Shown piece after piece: positions 1-5,142 of a stretch of DNA of 5,826 nt. Below the pieces are notes generated by a model. That model saw only the letters and a list, made by a program, of their open reading frames with translations. It did no database searches and was not told the origin of the DNA. Within the stretch, counting starts at the first letter, position 1. Each line of letters begins with the position of its first letter. The DNA is from Candidatus Methanomethylophilaceae archaeon (GTDB lineage Archaea; Thermoplasmatota; Thermoplasmata; Methanomassiliicoccales; Methanomethylophilaceae): positions 1-5,826 of the forward strand of contig JAFPVN010000254.1 in NCBI GenBank assembly GCA_017395275.1. Reading direction: 5' to 3'. Made by a program: the position numbers and the translations under genes.

Positions 1-336
1 GGAAGGCTCGGATTCTACGGATACGACCTTCAGGACCAGTGCGGTTCCGCCAACTCGTTCTCCTACAGGTCCGATGAGGGTCTGCCCATGGAGATCAGGG
101 GACCGAACTACCCCAACTACGCGATGAACGTCGGACACCTGTCCGGATACACCGGTATCCCCAAGGCCGCACACGCAGCCCGTGGAGATGCATGGACCGC
201 CAACCCCTTCATCCGTGTCGCATTCGCAGACCCGTCACTGGTCTTCGACTTCGCGAACGTCACGAAGGAAGTCGGCCGCGGTGGACTCCGCGAGTTCGTG
301 CCCGCCGGAGAGCGCTCCGCTGTCATCAAGGCATAA
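1..336 (+). CDS. mcrA: Methyl-coenzyme M reductase subunit alpha, C-terminal part (5' end outside window)
   Basis: McrA is the large subunit of the nickel F430 enzyme that catalyses the last step of methanogenesis, reducing methyl-CoM with CoB to methane and the CoM-CoB heterodisulfide in the cytoplasm. The reading frame is open from base 1, giving 111 residues, and stops at TAA 334-336. The first residues contain the hallmark GFYGYDLQDQCG, which aligns with the active-site segment of known McrA. By position, Gly7 matches the thioglycine, Asp12 the didehydroaspartate and Cys14 the S-methylcysteine of Methanothermobacter McrA; whether they are modified here is not visible. The conserved RGPNYPNYAMNVGH, PHAARGD-like (AHAARGD), FADPSLVFDF and LREFxPAGER segments follow. 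About four fifths of the protein lies upstream. As mcrA is normally the last gene of mcrBDCGA, the rest of that operon should lie to the left. Confidence 0.98.
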   Translation, partial: GRLGFYGYDLQDQCGSANSFSYRSDEGLPMEIRGPNYPNYAMNVGHLSGYTGIPKAAHAARGDAWTANPFIRVAFADPSLVFDFANVTKEVGRGGLREFVPAGERSAVIKA

Positions 337-338
337 AC

Positions 339-605
339 ATGCAGCTCGAGGACATAGTCAAGTATCTCCCCACCTCCTCGGTGGGAAAGATAGTGGCGTT
401 CAGGGAGCAGGACGGAAGGACCTGGGCCAAGTTGGACTACACCAACCTGTGGTACGACATCACCCAGCTGACCCCCTGCGACCCGAGCGAATACAAGACC
501 GTGTCCGTAAAGTACCGTGAGGTCAAACAGAAGTCGCCCGAAGATCTCCTCAAAGACCTGAACAAGGAGGATGTGGACATCAGCGGCTTCTCGCCCACGG
601 CTTGA
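339..605 (+). CDS. DUF2098-like small protein directly downstream of mcrA
   Basis: This 88-residue cytoplasmic protein has no known function. The ATG at 339 is chosen because it lies 2 nt after the mcrA stop and gives a protein starting directly with the conserved part; the frame is open further upstream but only as an antiparallel/out-of-frame reading through mcrA. Residues 6-47 read IVKYLPTSSVGKIVAF, then WAKLDYTNLWYDITQL. This matches the remembered DUF2098 pattern of a small beta-rich unit (V-x-Y, T-x-x-G-x-I/V, W-x-x-L-D-x-T-x-L-x-Y). The C-terminal 30 residues are charged (KQKSPEDLLKDLNKEDVD) and probably helical. Only a weak Shine-Dalgarno-like AAGG (328-331) precedes it, so translational coupling to mcrA is likely. 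Position within the mcr transcript suggests a role linked to MCR assembly, activation or its control, but that is inference. The family call rests on motif memory, not a search. Confidence 0.72.
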   Translation: MQLEDIVKYLPTSSVGKIVAFREQDGRTWAKLDYTNLWYDITQLTPCDPSEYKTVSVKYREVKQKSPEDLLKDLNKEDVDISGFSPTA

Positions 606-620
606 CAGCCCGATTCAAAC

Positions 621-651
621 CTTTTCCCTTTTACCATTTTTTTATTATCTT
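621..651 (+). terminator. Poly-T terminator of the mcr operon
   Basis: Sixteen bases after the DUF2098-like stop there are three T-runs in succession (622-625, 629-632 and a seven-T run at 637-643) followed by TATTATCTTA. Archaeal RNA polymerase terminates at such T-rich tracts without needing a hairpin, and no strong stem precedes it. Confidence 0.7.
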
Positions 652-656
652 ACTGT

Positions 657-706
657 GGGCGGAGCCCTGAAATCCGCTGGCTTATATATAGGGTCGCCAA
701 TCGGCG
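657..706 (+). promoter_or_regulatory. Two short palindromes flanking the TATA box (possible operator sites)
   Basis: A perfect GGGC-GGA-GCCC palindrome lies at 657-667, upstream of the TATA box, and CGCC-AATC-GGCG at 695-706, between the TATA box and the ATG. The second would overlap the transcription start region, where archaeal repressors often bind. Each arm is only 4 bp, so chance occurrence in GC-rich DNA is quite possible. Confidence 0.22.
682..690 (+). promoter_or_regulatory. TATA box for the DUF308-like gene
   Basis: TTATATATA is a near-consensus archaeal TATA box in an otherwise GC-rich stretch. Its centre is about 24 bases from the ATG at 710. Archaeal transcription usually starts about 22-27 bases downstream of that centre, which places the start at or beside the ATG, so the mRNA should be leaderless or nearly so. 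The upstream bases (CGCTGG) are not a good match to the purine-rich BRE consensus. Confidence 0.75.
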
Positions 707-709
707 GTC

Positions 710-1249
710 ATGGCTGAAATCAACATCACCAACGCCAAGACCGCATGGGTCAACCCCATGATCTACGGCATCCTGCTGGTGATCGTCGGTGTATGCATGG
801 TATGGTTCAAGAAGGACGCCCTCAAGTGGATCCTCATCGTCACCGGTGTCATGCTGATCATCGGCGCCATCATCGACATCCTAGTGGTCGTCACGACCAA
901 GCTCCCCATAGTCGGGATAGTGTTCCCTGCGGTCATGATCGTGATCGGAGTGGTACTGATCGTCCTGCCCAGCCTCATGGCCGACGTGTTCATGGTGCTG
1001 CTCGCGGTGGTCCTCATCATCTACGGTGTGCTGAACGTCATCGCGTCGTTCCTCCACAAGGATGACGGGATCATCGCGATCGCGTTCGGGATCGCTGTCG
1101 GCATCCTCGCCGCAGCTGCGGGGATCTACACCCTGTTCAACCTGGACAGCACCCAGGACATCGTCATGATCGTCATCGGAGTGCTCACCATCGTCATCGG
1201 GGCCGTCCAGCTCATCGGTGCGGCAGGGCTCTACCGCAAATACCATTAA
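710..1249 (+). CDS. Six-helix membrane protein, DUF308/HdeD-like
   Basis: This is a 179-residue integral membrane protein of unknown function. Hydrophobic segments at about residues 16-33, 38-60, 68-87, 91-113, 121-143 and 150-172 give six predicted helices with very short loops. The repeating pairs of helices with G-rich I/V/L stretches (for example VIVGVCMVWF, VMLIIGAIID, VMIVIGVVLIV, IVIGVLTIVIGAVQL) fit the internally repeated DUF308/HdeD fold. Positive charges (Lys34, Lys35, Lys39; the tail RKYH) and soluble loops are few, and there is no signal peptide distinct from helix 1. The first ATG after the TATA box is used; there is no clear Shine-Dalgarno, in line with leaderless initiation. 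HdeD of E. coli is linked to acid resistance at high cell density, but that role should not be carried over on fold alone. It is monocistronic, with its own promoter and terminator. Confidence 0.8.
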   Translation: MAEINITNAKTAWVNPMIYGILLVIVGVCMVWFKKDALKWILIVTGVMLIIGAIIDILVVVTTKLPIVGIVFPAVMIVIGVVLIVLPSLMADVFMVLLAVVLIIYGVLNVIASFLHKDDGIIAIAFGIAVGILAAAAGIYTLFNLDSTQDIVMIVIGVLTIVIGAVQLIGAAGLYRKYH

Positions 1250-1257
1250 ACAAAATC

Positions 1258-1284
1258 GGGGGAGCGATCCCCCTTACTTTTTCT
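1258..1284. terminator. Hairpin terminator, apparently bidirectional
   Basis: GGGGGA (1258-1263) pairs with TCCCCC (1268-1273) around a GCGA loop, which is of the stable GNRA type. On the + strand it is followed by TTACTTTTTCT, giving a terminator for the DUF308-like gene whose stop lies 9 bases upstream. On the - strand the same hairpin is followed by CGATTTTGTTTAA, so it could also end transcription arriving from the right. Confidence 0.72.
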
Positions 1285-1304
1285 ATGCTGGCACAGTTGC
1301 CGTT

Positions 1305-1430
1305 TCACAGTCTGAGCCTTATGAGCTTCGCCCTGTAGTCGCGGTCCACGACCCTCATGGCGACCCTCGTGTACAGCCCGGTCTTCCTCTTCAGCATCCT
1401 CTGGGCATCGGTGAAGAACCCTCCTGGGGA
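1305..1430 (-). pseudogene. C-terminal coding fragment of unknown family (remnant)
   Basis: On the - strand, 41 codons are open between an in-frame TGA at 1431-1433 and the stop TGA at 1305-1307. They read as a highly charged tail with FFTDAQRMLKRKTGLYTRV and then DRDYRAKLIRLRL. Third codon positions are almost all G or C, and arginine is mostly AGG, as in the intact genes here. The stop sits about 30 bases before a hairpin with a T-tract in this direction. There is no suitable start codon for a full gene, so it would be the end of a gene whose front has been lost. I do not recognise the family. Caution: the third codon positions coincide with those of an overlapping + strand frame (TLMATLVYSPVFLFSILWAS, about 1345-1410). 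That frame could instead be the upstream, frame-shifted part of the permease remnant next to it, making this fragment an antisense shadow. Confidence 0.38.
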
Positions 1431-1609
1431 TCATGGCGGGACTGCTGGCACATTCGACTCCCACGCTGAACATGATCTCCAGCGTGGTCATCCTCCCGAT
1501 GACGTTCATGTGCGGGACGCTCTTCGCGGTGGACTCCCTGCCGTTGTGGGCTATCAACAAGATCGCGGTCTTCATGGGCGGGAGATGGCGCAACGGGAAT
1601 AAAATTTAG
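1421..1609 (+). pseudogene. Remnant of an ABC-2 family permease (C-terminal transmembrane region)
   Basis: The + strand frame reads LLGIMAGLLAHSTPTLNMIS, then VVILPMTFMCGTLFAVDSLP, then LWAINKIAVF, and stops at TAG 1607-1609. The LPMTF-x-x-G-T-L-F-x-x-x-x-LP signature is typical of ABC-2 type export permeases (the NodJ/drug-efflux type), where it lies near the end of the protein between the last transmembrane helices. Third codon positions are strongly GC-rich, as in the genes nearby. Only about 60 residues remain of a protein usually 240-380 long: an in-frame TGA lies at 1412-1414, and after IAVFM the text becomes unlike the family. The hydrophobic + strand frame upstream (about 1345-1410) ends in FLFSILWAS and would join to LGIMAGLL if some 13 bases (about 1411-1423) were removed, so a frameshifted longer relic is possible. 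That upstream frame also carries a TAG at 1336-1338. No ATP-binding partner is present. Confidence 0.5.
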
Positions 1610-1667
1610 GTATGGATAAATCTAATCGTACCACTTCTCCCGCAGAGGATCGGATAATGGGTCCGCA
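1610..1667. other. Intergenic spacer downstream of the DUF711 gene
   Basis: These 58 bases separate the permease remnant from the end of the - strand operon. Reading leftward from the operon's stop, the only terminator-like signal is AT-rich DNA with TTTATCC (about 1613-1620) and AAATTTTATTCC (about 1595-1607), so the operon's end is not sharply marked. No promoter, RNA or hairpin of note is seen. Confidence 0.4.
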
Positions 1668-3038
1668 TCAGTTCTTGAAGCTGTGTATCGGTGCGGGGAT
1701 CCTTCCGCCGCGGTCCACGAACTCGTCGCATGCATAGGTGTTCACGGGCATTATGGGTGCATCACCGAGGAGTCCACCGAACTCCGCATGGTCCCCGACG
1801 CCCTTACCGATGACGGGGATGACCCTCACGGCGGTGGTCTTCTGGTTGATCATACCTATGGCCATCTCATCCGCTATGATCCCGGCGATGGTGGATGCCT
1901 TGGTGTCCCCGGGTATCGCGATCATGTCGAGACCGACCGAGCATACGCAGGTCATGGCCTCCAGCTTCTCCAGGGTGAGCGCTCCCATCTCCGCGGCCTC
2001 GGCCATGCTGGCATCCTCGCTGACGGGGATGAACGCTCCGCTGAGCCCTCCGACGTACGATGACGCCATGACACCACCCTTCTTCACCTGGTCGTTCAGG
2101 ATCGCCAGTGCGGCCGTGGTACCGGGCGCTCCGACGCGCTCCAGGCCCATCCCTTGGAGGATGTCCGCTATGCTGTCGCCGATGGCGGGGGTTGGTGCGA
2201 GTGAGAGGTCCAGGATACCGAAGGGGATGCCGAGCCTCCTGCTCGCCTCCTTCCCTACCAGCTGGCCTATCCTGGTGACCTTGAACGCGGTCTTCTTGAT
2301 GGTCTCGCAGAGCACCTCGAAGTTCTCTCCCCTGACCTTCTCCACCGCGGTCTTGACCACACCGGGTCCGCTGACTCCGACGTTGAGAACGGCGTCCCCC
2401 TCGATCACGCCGTGGAACGCTCCCGCCATGAACGGGTTGTCGTCGGCGGGGTTGCAGAACACCACGAGCTTCGCGCATCCGATGGAGTCCTGGTCCTTGG
2501 TGATCTCCGCGGTCTTCTTGACGATGTCGCCCATCATCCTGACCGCGTCCATGTTGATCCCGACCTTGCTGCTGCCGACGCTGATGGAGCTGCAGACGTA
2601 GTCCGTCTGCGACAGTGCCAGAGGTATGGATTCTATGAGCAGCCTGTCCGCCGCGGTGATGCCCTTCATCACCAATGCGGAGTACCCTCCGATGAAGTTG
2701 ACGCCGACGGTCTTCGCCGCCCTGTCGAGGGTCTTGGCGATCTTCACGAAGTCCTCCTTGGTCTTGCACGCGGAGGATCCGACAATCGCTATGGGCGTCA
2801 CCGACACGCGCTTGTTGACGATCGGCACCCCGAATTCGAGTCCGATCTCGTTGCCTACGGACACGAGGTCCTTGGCAAGTCTGGTGATCTTGCTGTAGAT
2901 GTTGTCGCACAGCCTGTCGACGTCGTCGGTCATGCAGTCCATGAGGTTGATCCCCATGGTGATCGTCCTGACGTCCAGGTTCTCGTGCTGGATCATGTTG
3001 TTGGTCTCGCGGACCTCGTTGAGCGTGATTATGGCCAT
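1668..3038 (-). CDS. UPF0210/DUF711 'PFL family' protein
   Basis: This 456-residue protein is full length for UPF0210 (about 450). Structures of family members resemble the pyruvate formate-lyase barrel, but no reaction is established. Family segments in order are ENLDVRTITMGINLMDC (19-35), IVGSSACKTKEDF (85-97), IGGYSALVMKGIT (116-128), VCSSISVGSSKVGINMD (148-164), IGCAKLVVFCNPADDNPFMA (186-205), AFHGVIEGDAVLNVGVSGPG (207-226), LAPTPAIGDSIADILQGMG (280-298) and DAPIMPVNTY (426-435). Cys149, Cys188 and Cys195 sit in conserved stretches. No C-terminal glycyl-radical motif of the RVxGY type is present, so glycyl-radical chemistry is not supported. It is the last gene of the operon, 4 nt after the ACT gene stop, and the start is fixed by that spacing; a weak AGGA lies just upstream. 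UPF0210 genes are commonly found next to UPF0237 ACT genes, as here, which suggests an amino-acid-responsive function. Confidence 0.93.
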   Translation of the reverse strand: MAIITLNEVRETNNMIQHENLDVRTITMGINLMDCMTDDVDRLCDNIYSKITRLAKDLVSVGNEIGLEFGVPIVNKRVSVTPIAIVGSSACKTKEDFVKIAKTLDRAAKTVGVNFIGGYSALVMKGITAADRLLIESIPLALSQTDYVCSSISVGSSKVGINMDAVRMMGDIVKKTAEITKDQDSIGCAKLVVFCNPADDNPFMAGAFHGVIEGDAVLNVGVSGPGVVKTAVEKVRGENFEVLCETIKKTAFKVTRIGQLVGKEASRRLGIPFGILDLSLAPTPAIGDSIADILQGMGLERVGAPGTTAALAILNDQVKKGGVMASSYVGGLSGAFIPVSEDASMAEAAEMGALTLEKLEAMTCVCSVGLDMIAIPGDTKASTIAGIIADEMAIGMINQKTTAVRVIPVIGKGVGDHAEFGGLLGDAPIMPVNTYACDEFVDRGGRIPAPIHSFKN

Positions 3039-3049
3039 GGTATCAGATC
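3036..3049. repeat. 14-bp junction repeat, copy 1 (ACT-2/DUF711 boundary)
   Basis: CATGGTATCAGATC spans the start codon of the DUF711 gene, the 4-nt spacer and the stop codon of the upstream ACT gene. The same 14 bases occur at the next gene boundary. It looks like a by-product of duplication of a gene together with its junction. Confidence 0.8.
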
Positions 3050-3315
3050 CTGTGCATCATGTCGAAGATCTCCTCGTGCTGCGCCCTCACGCTGCACCCG
3101 ATCTCCTTCCCCACCGCGTTCAGTCCGTCGGTGAGGTCCCTGAATGTCCCGGCGTACTTCCCCGTGTCCACGACCATCATCATGTAGAGGTTGTCCTCCG
3201 ATGTGGTCTGCGTGATCTCCAGGATGTTGATCCCGTTGTCGGCGAAGTATGTGCACACCTTCGCGATTATCCCGATGGTGTCCTTTCCCTCGATGGTGAC
3301 GATTGTCTTCTGCAT
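3043..3315 (-). CDS. Single ACT-domain protein, UPF0237 type (ACT-2)
   Basis: This 90-residue cytoplasmic protein consists of one ACT domain, the beta-alpha-beta-beta-alpha-beta ligand-binding fold that senses amino acids in many enzymes and regulators. The first strand and turn are TIVTIEGKDTIG (4-15), with the glycine-rich turn where ligands usually bind. It is followed by helix IIAKVCTYFADN (16-27), strand INILEITQTT (29-38) and strand LYMMMVVD (43-50). The C-terminal HEEIFDMMHRI is the signature ending of UPF0237 proteins, so this is the canonical copy of the pair. It lies 4 nt after its paralogue and 4 nt before the DUF711 gene, with which UPF0237 genes typically pair. The likely ligand is an amino acid of the aspartate or branched-chain family, inferred from the operon; no catalytic domain is attached. 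The start ATG is fixed by the tight spacing. Confidence 0.92.
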   Translation of the reverse strand: MQKTIVTIEGKDTIGIIAKVCTYFADNGINILEITQTTSEDNLYMMMVVDTGKYAGTFRDLTDGLNAVGKEIGCSVRAQHEEIFDMMHRI

Positions 3316-3326
3316 GGTATCAGATC
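3313..3326. repeat. 14-bp junction repeat, copy 2 (ACT-1/ACT-2 boundary)
   Basis: Identical to 3036-3049 and in the same arrangement: start codon of the downstream gene, TACC spacer, stop codon of the upstream gene and its last bases. The copies are 277 bases apart, about the length of one ACT gene plus spacer. Confidence 0.8.
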
Positions 3327-3583
3327 TCGTCCAGGTCAGCGTCCCTGACCACGTTGATTATGCACTTCACGTCCTTCGACACCGAAGCGATCGTCTTCCT
3401 CACATCCTCGAACCCCAGCTCGCTGGGCTCGATGTCGACGATCATGACCATGTTGATGATGTCGCGCACGGTAGTCTGGGCGATGTCGAGGATGTTTATC
3501 CTGTTGTTCGCGAAGTACGTGCACACCTTCGCGATGATCCCTACTGTGTCCCTGCCTACCAGGGTTACGATGAGCCTGTCCAT
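3320..3583 (-). CDS. Single ACT-domain protein, diverged UPF0237 paralogue (ACT-1)
   Basis: This 87-residue protein is a single ACT domain clearly related to its neighbour. Both share GIIAKVCTYFA at residues 15-25, then INIL-x-I-x-QTT. The N-terminal turn is VGRDTVG, compatible with ligand binding. It differs in its tail: it ends INVVRDADLDEI in place of the HExIFxxMHRI ending of canonical UPF0237, so ligand or partner specificity may have shifted. ACT domains usually act as dimers or higher assemblies; the two copies could form a hetero-oligomer, though this is inference. Its ATG lies 1 nt after the stop of the citramalate synthase gene (TGA-C-ATG), with a partial Shine-Dalgarno GAGTGA overlapping that stop. 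The position suggests it could sense isoleucine, threonine or methionine and act on the upstream enzymes, which lack a fused ACT domain. Confidence 0.9.
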   Translation of the reverse strand: MDRLIVTLVGRDTVGIIAKVCTYFANNRINILDIAQTTVRDIINMVMIVDIEPSELGFEDVRKTIASVSKDVKCIINVVRDADLDEI

Positions 3584-3584
3584 G

Positions 3585-5141
3585 TCACTCAGTCCATTTG
3601 TCCTTGGTCACCGCGTACTTCATGGAATCCACCAGTGCGATCAGCGATGCCTCGATGACGTTGGTGGAGACCCCTACGGTGGTCCATTTCGATCTTCCGT
3701 CCGTGGTCCTTATCATTACCCTTACGGGTGCCGCGGTGGCCGCGCGCTCGTCCAGCACGCGGACCTTATAGTCTATTAGCCTCAGCGCGTCTATCTCTGG
3801 GAAGAACTTCGACAGTGCCTTCTTCATGGCGTTGTTTATGGCGTCGACCGGACCGTCCCCGTCCGATGCGGTGTGCTCCATGTTGCCGTTGGCATCCACC
3901 ACCTTGATGGATGCCTCCGACTTTATCTCGCTGTCGCCGATCTCGTCGATGTAAATCCTGAACGCGGGTATGGCGAACGGGGTCTTCCCGATGCCGGTGA
4001 TCCTCCTTATGAGCAGTTCGAGGCTGGCGTCCGCCGCTTCGAACTGGTATCCCTGCCCCTCCATCTCCTTGATGCGGTCCAGTACCAGCGATACCCTCTC
4101 CTCGGTGGGCTCGATGCCCATGTCGTCCAGCTTCTTGATTATGCCGGCCTTCCCGCTCATCTCCGAGATGAGGATGTTCCTGTGGTTGCCGACGGCCTCC
4201 GGAGGGATGTGCTCGTAGGTGCTGGGGTTCTTCAGGAGGGCGTCAATGTGCATCCCGCCCTTGTGCGTGAACGATTTGGATCCCACATAGGGCATGAACG
4301 AGTTGTGGGTGAGGTTCGCGATCTCCGCCACGGCGTGGCTGACCCTTGTGAGCTTGGAGATGTCGGCATCGATGTCCAGTCCCATCTTCAGCTTGAGGTC
4401 CGGCAATACGGAGCAGATGTTGGCGTTGCCGCATCTCTCGCCGATGCCGTTGATGGTCCCCTGGACCATCCTCGCGCCCGCGTCGACGGCCGACAGGGTG
4501 CATGCGACGGCGAGGTCGGAGTCGTTGTGGCAGTGTATGCCCAGACAGTCGCCGACCTCCAGCAGGGTGTCCTCGACCGCCTCGGATATCTCCCCGGGGA
4601 GCGATCCGCCGTTGGTGTCGCACAGCGTGATCCATTCCGCACCCGCTTCCCTGGCGGTGCGGACGACGCTCAGCGCGTATGCGCGGTCGGACCCGTATCC
4701 GTCGAAGTAGTGCTCCGCGTCGAAGACGACCTTCTTCCCGTTCCTTACCAGGTACGATACGCTGTCCGCGATGAGTCTGAGGTTGTCCTCCCTGGATATC
4801 CTGAGTACCTCGGTGACATGGAAGTCCCATGCCTTCCCGAAGATGCACACCCATTCGGTGCATGCGTCCTTCAGCGCGTTGAGTCCGGCATCCTCCTCGG
4901 GAGGCACGCCGGGCTTGCCGGTGCTGCCGAATGCAACCATCTTCGATTTGTTCAGCGTAACCGGCGATGAGAACAGCTGCCTGTCCGTGGGGTTGGATGC
5001 GGGCATGCCGCCCTCGATGAAATCCACGCCGAGATCGTCCAGTCTGGCTATTATCTCGTGCTTGTCCTCGAGGGAGAGCGTTATGCCCTCCATCTGCGCC
5101 CCGTCGCGCAGGGTGGTATCGAATATGACGATTCTGCCCAT
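3585..5141 (-). CDS. cimA: (R)-citramalate synthase (LeuA/HMGL-like family, long CimA type)
   Basis: The predicted enzyme condenses pyruvate with acetyl-CoA to (R)-citramalate, opening the threonine-independent route to 2-oxobutyrate and isoleucine. It has 518 residues. A DRE-TIM barrel begins at FDTTLRDGAQMEG (7-19), holding the metal-binding Asp8 and the Arg12-Asp13 pair. Further family marks are YIEGG-like FIEGGMPASNP (41-51), GSTGKPG (72-78), IFGKAWDFHV (100-109), the metal ligands in HCHNDSDLA (203-211), GIGERCGNAN (232-241) and HKGGMH (293-298). A LeuA-type allosteric dimer domain covers about 385-510, so feedback inhibition by isoleucine is likely. The IFGKxWDxHV stretch and length fit the TIGR00977-type citramalate synthase better than isopropylmalate or homocitrate synthase. 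The start at 5141 is chosen because it lies 1 nt after the dehydrogenase stop and begins at the conserved GRIVIFDTTLRD; an in-frame upstream extension to 5219 overlaps that gene and is not family-like. Confidence 0.9.
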   Translation of the reverse strand: MGRIVIFDTTLRDGAQMEGITLSLEDKHEIIARLDDLGVDFIEGGMPASNPTDRQLFSSPVTLNKSKMVAFGSTGKPGVPPEEDAGLNALKDACTEWVCIFGKAWDFHVTEVLRISREDNLRLIADSVSYLVRNGKKVVFDAEHYFDGYGSDRAYALSVVRTAREAGAEWITLCDTNGGSLPGEISEAVEDTLLEVGDCLGIHCHNDSDLAVACTLSAVDAGARMVQGTINGIGERCGNANICSVLPDLKLKMGLDIDADISKLTRVSHAVAEIANLTHNSFMPYVGSKSFTHKGGMHIDALLKNPSTYEHIPPEAVGNHRNILISEMSGKAGIIKKLDDMGIEPTEERVSLVLDRIKEMEGQGYQFEAADASLELLIRRITGIGKTPFAIPAFRIYIDEIGDSEIKSEASIKVVDANGNMEHTASDGDGPVDAINNAMKKALSKFFPEIDALRLIDYKVRVLDERAATAAPVRVMIRTTDGRSKWTTVGVSTNVIEASLIALVDSMKYAVTKDKWTE

Positions 5142-5142
5142 G

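Noticed and set aside
192..338. Longer form of the DUF2098-like protein starting at 192 inside mcrA
   Set aside because: The added 49 residues are an out-of-frame reading of conserved mcrA sequence; the ATG at 339 gives the family-sized protein.
1246..1593. - strand open frame (115 aa) across the convergent gap
   Set aside because: Overlaps the terminator hairpin. Its N-terminal half is antisense to the permease signature and its C-terminal half is out of frame with the better - strand fragment, so it is not a credible single protein.
1738..2601. + strand open frame (287 aa) opposite the DUF711 gene
   Set aside because: Antisense shadow, rich in Ser/Thr/Pro/Met, with no recognisable domain or promoter.
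1867..2910. Long - strand open frame (347 aa) inside the DUF711 gene
   Set aside because: Frame-shifted shadow of the DUF711 gene; its product is an Arg/Gln/Gly/His-rich low-complexity string with no family features.
1668..3038. Glycyl-radical enzyme activity for the 'PFL family' protein
   Set aside because: No glycyl-radical loop motif near the C-terminus and no activase gene nearby; the name reflects fold similarity only.
3873..4970. Long + strand open frame (365 aa) opposite the citramalate synthase gene
   Set aside because: Antisense shadow produced by high GC3 on the other strand; the sense strand has full family motifs and this one has none.
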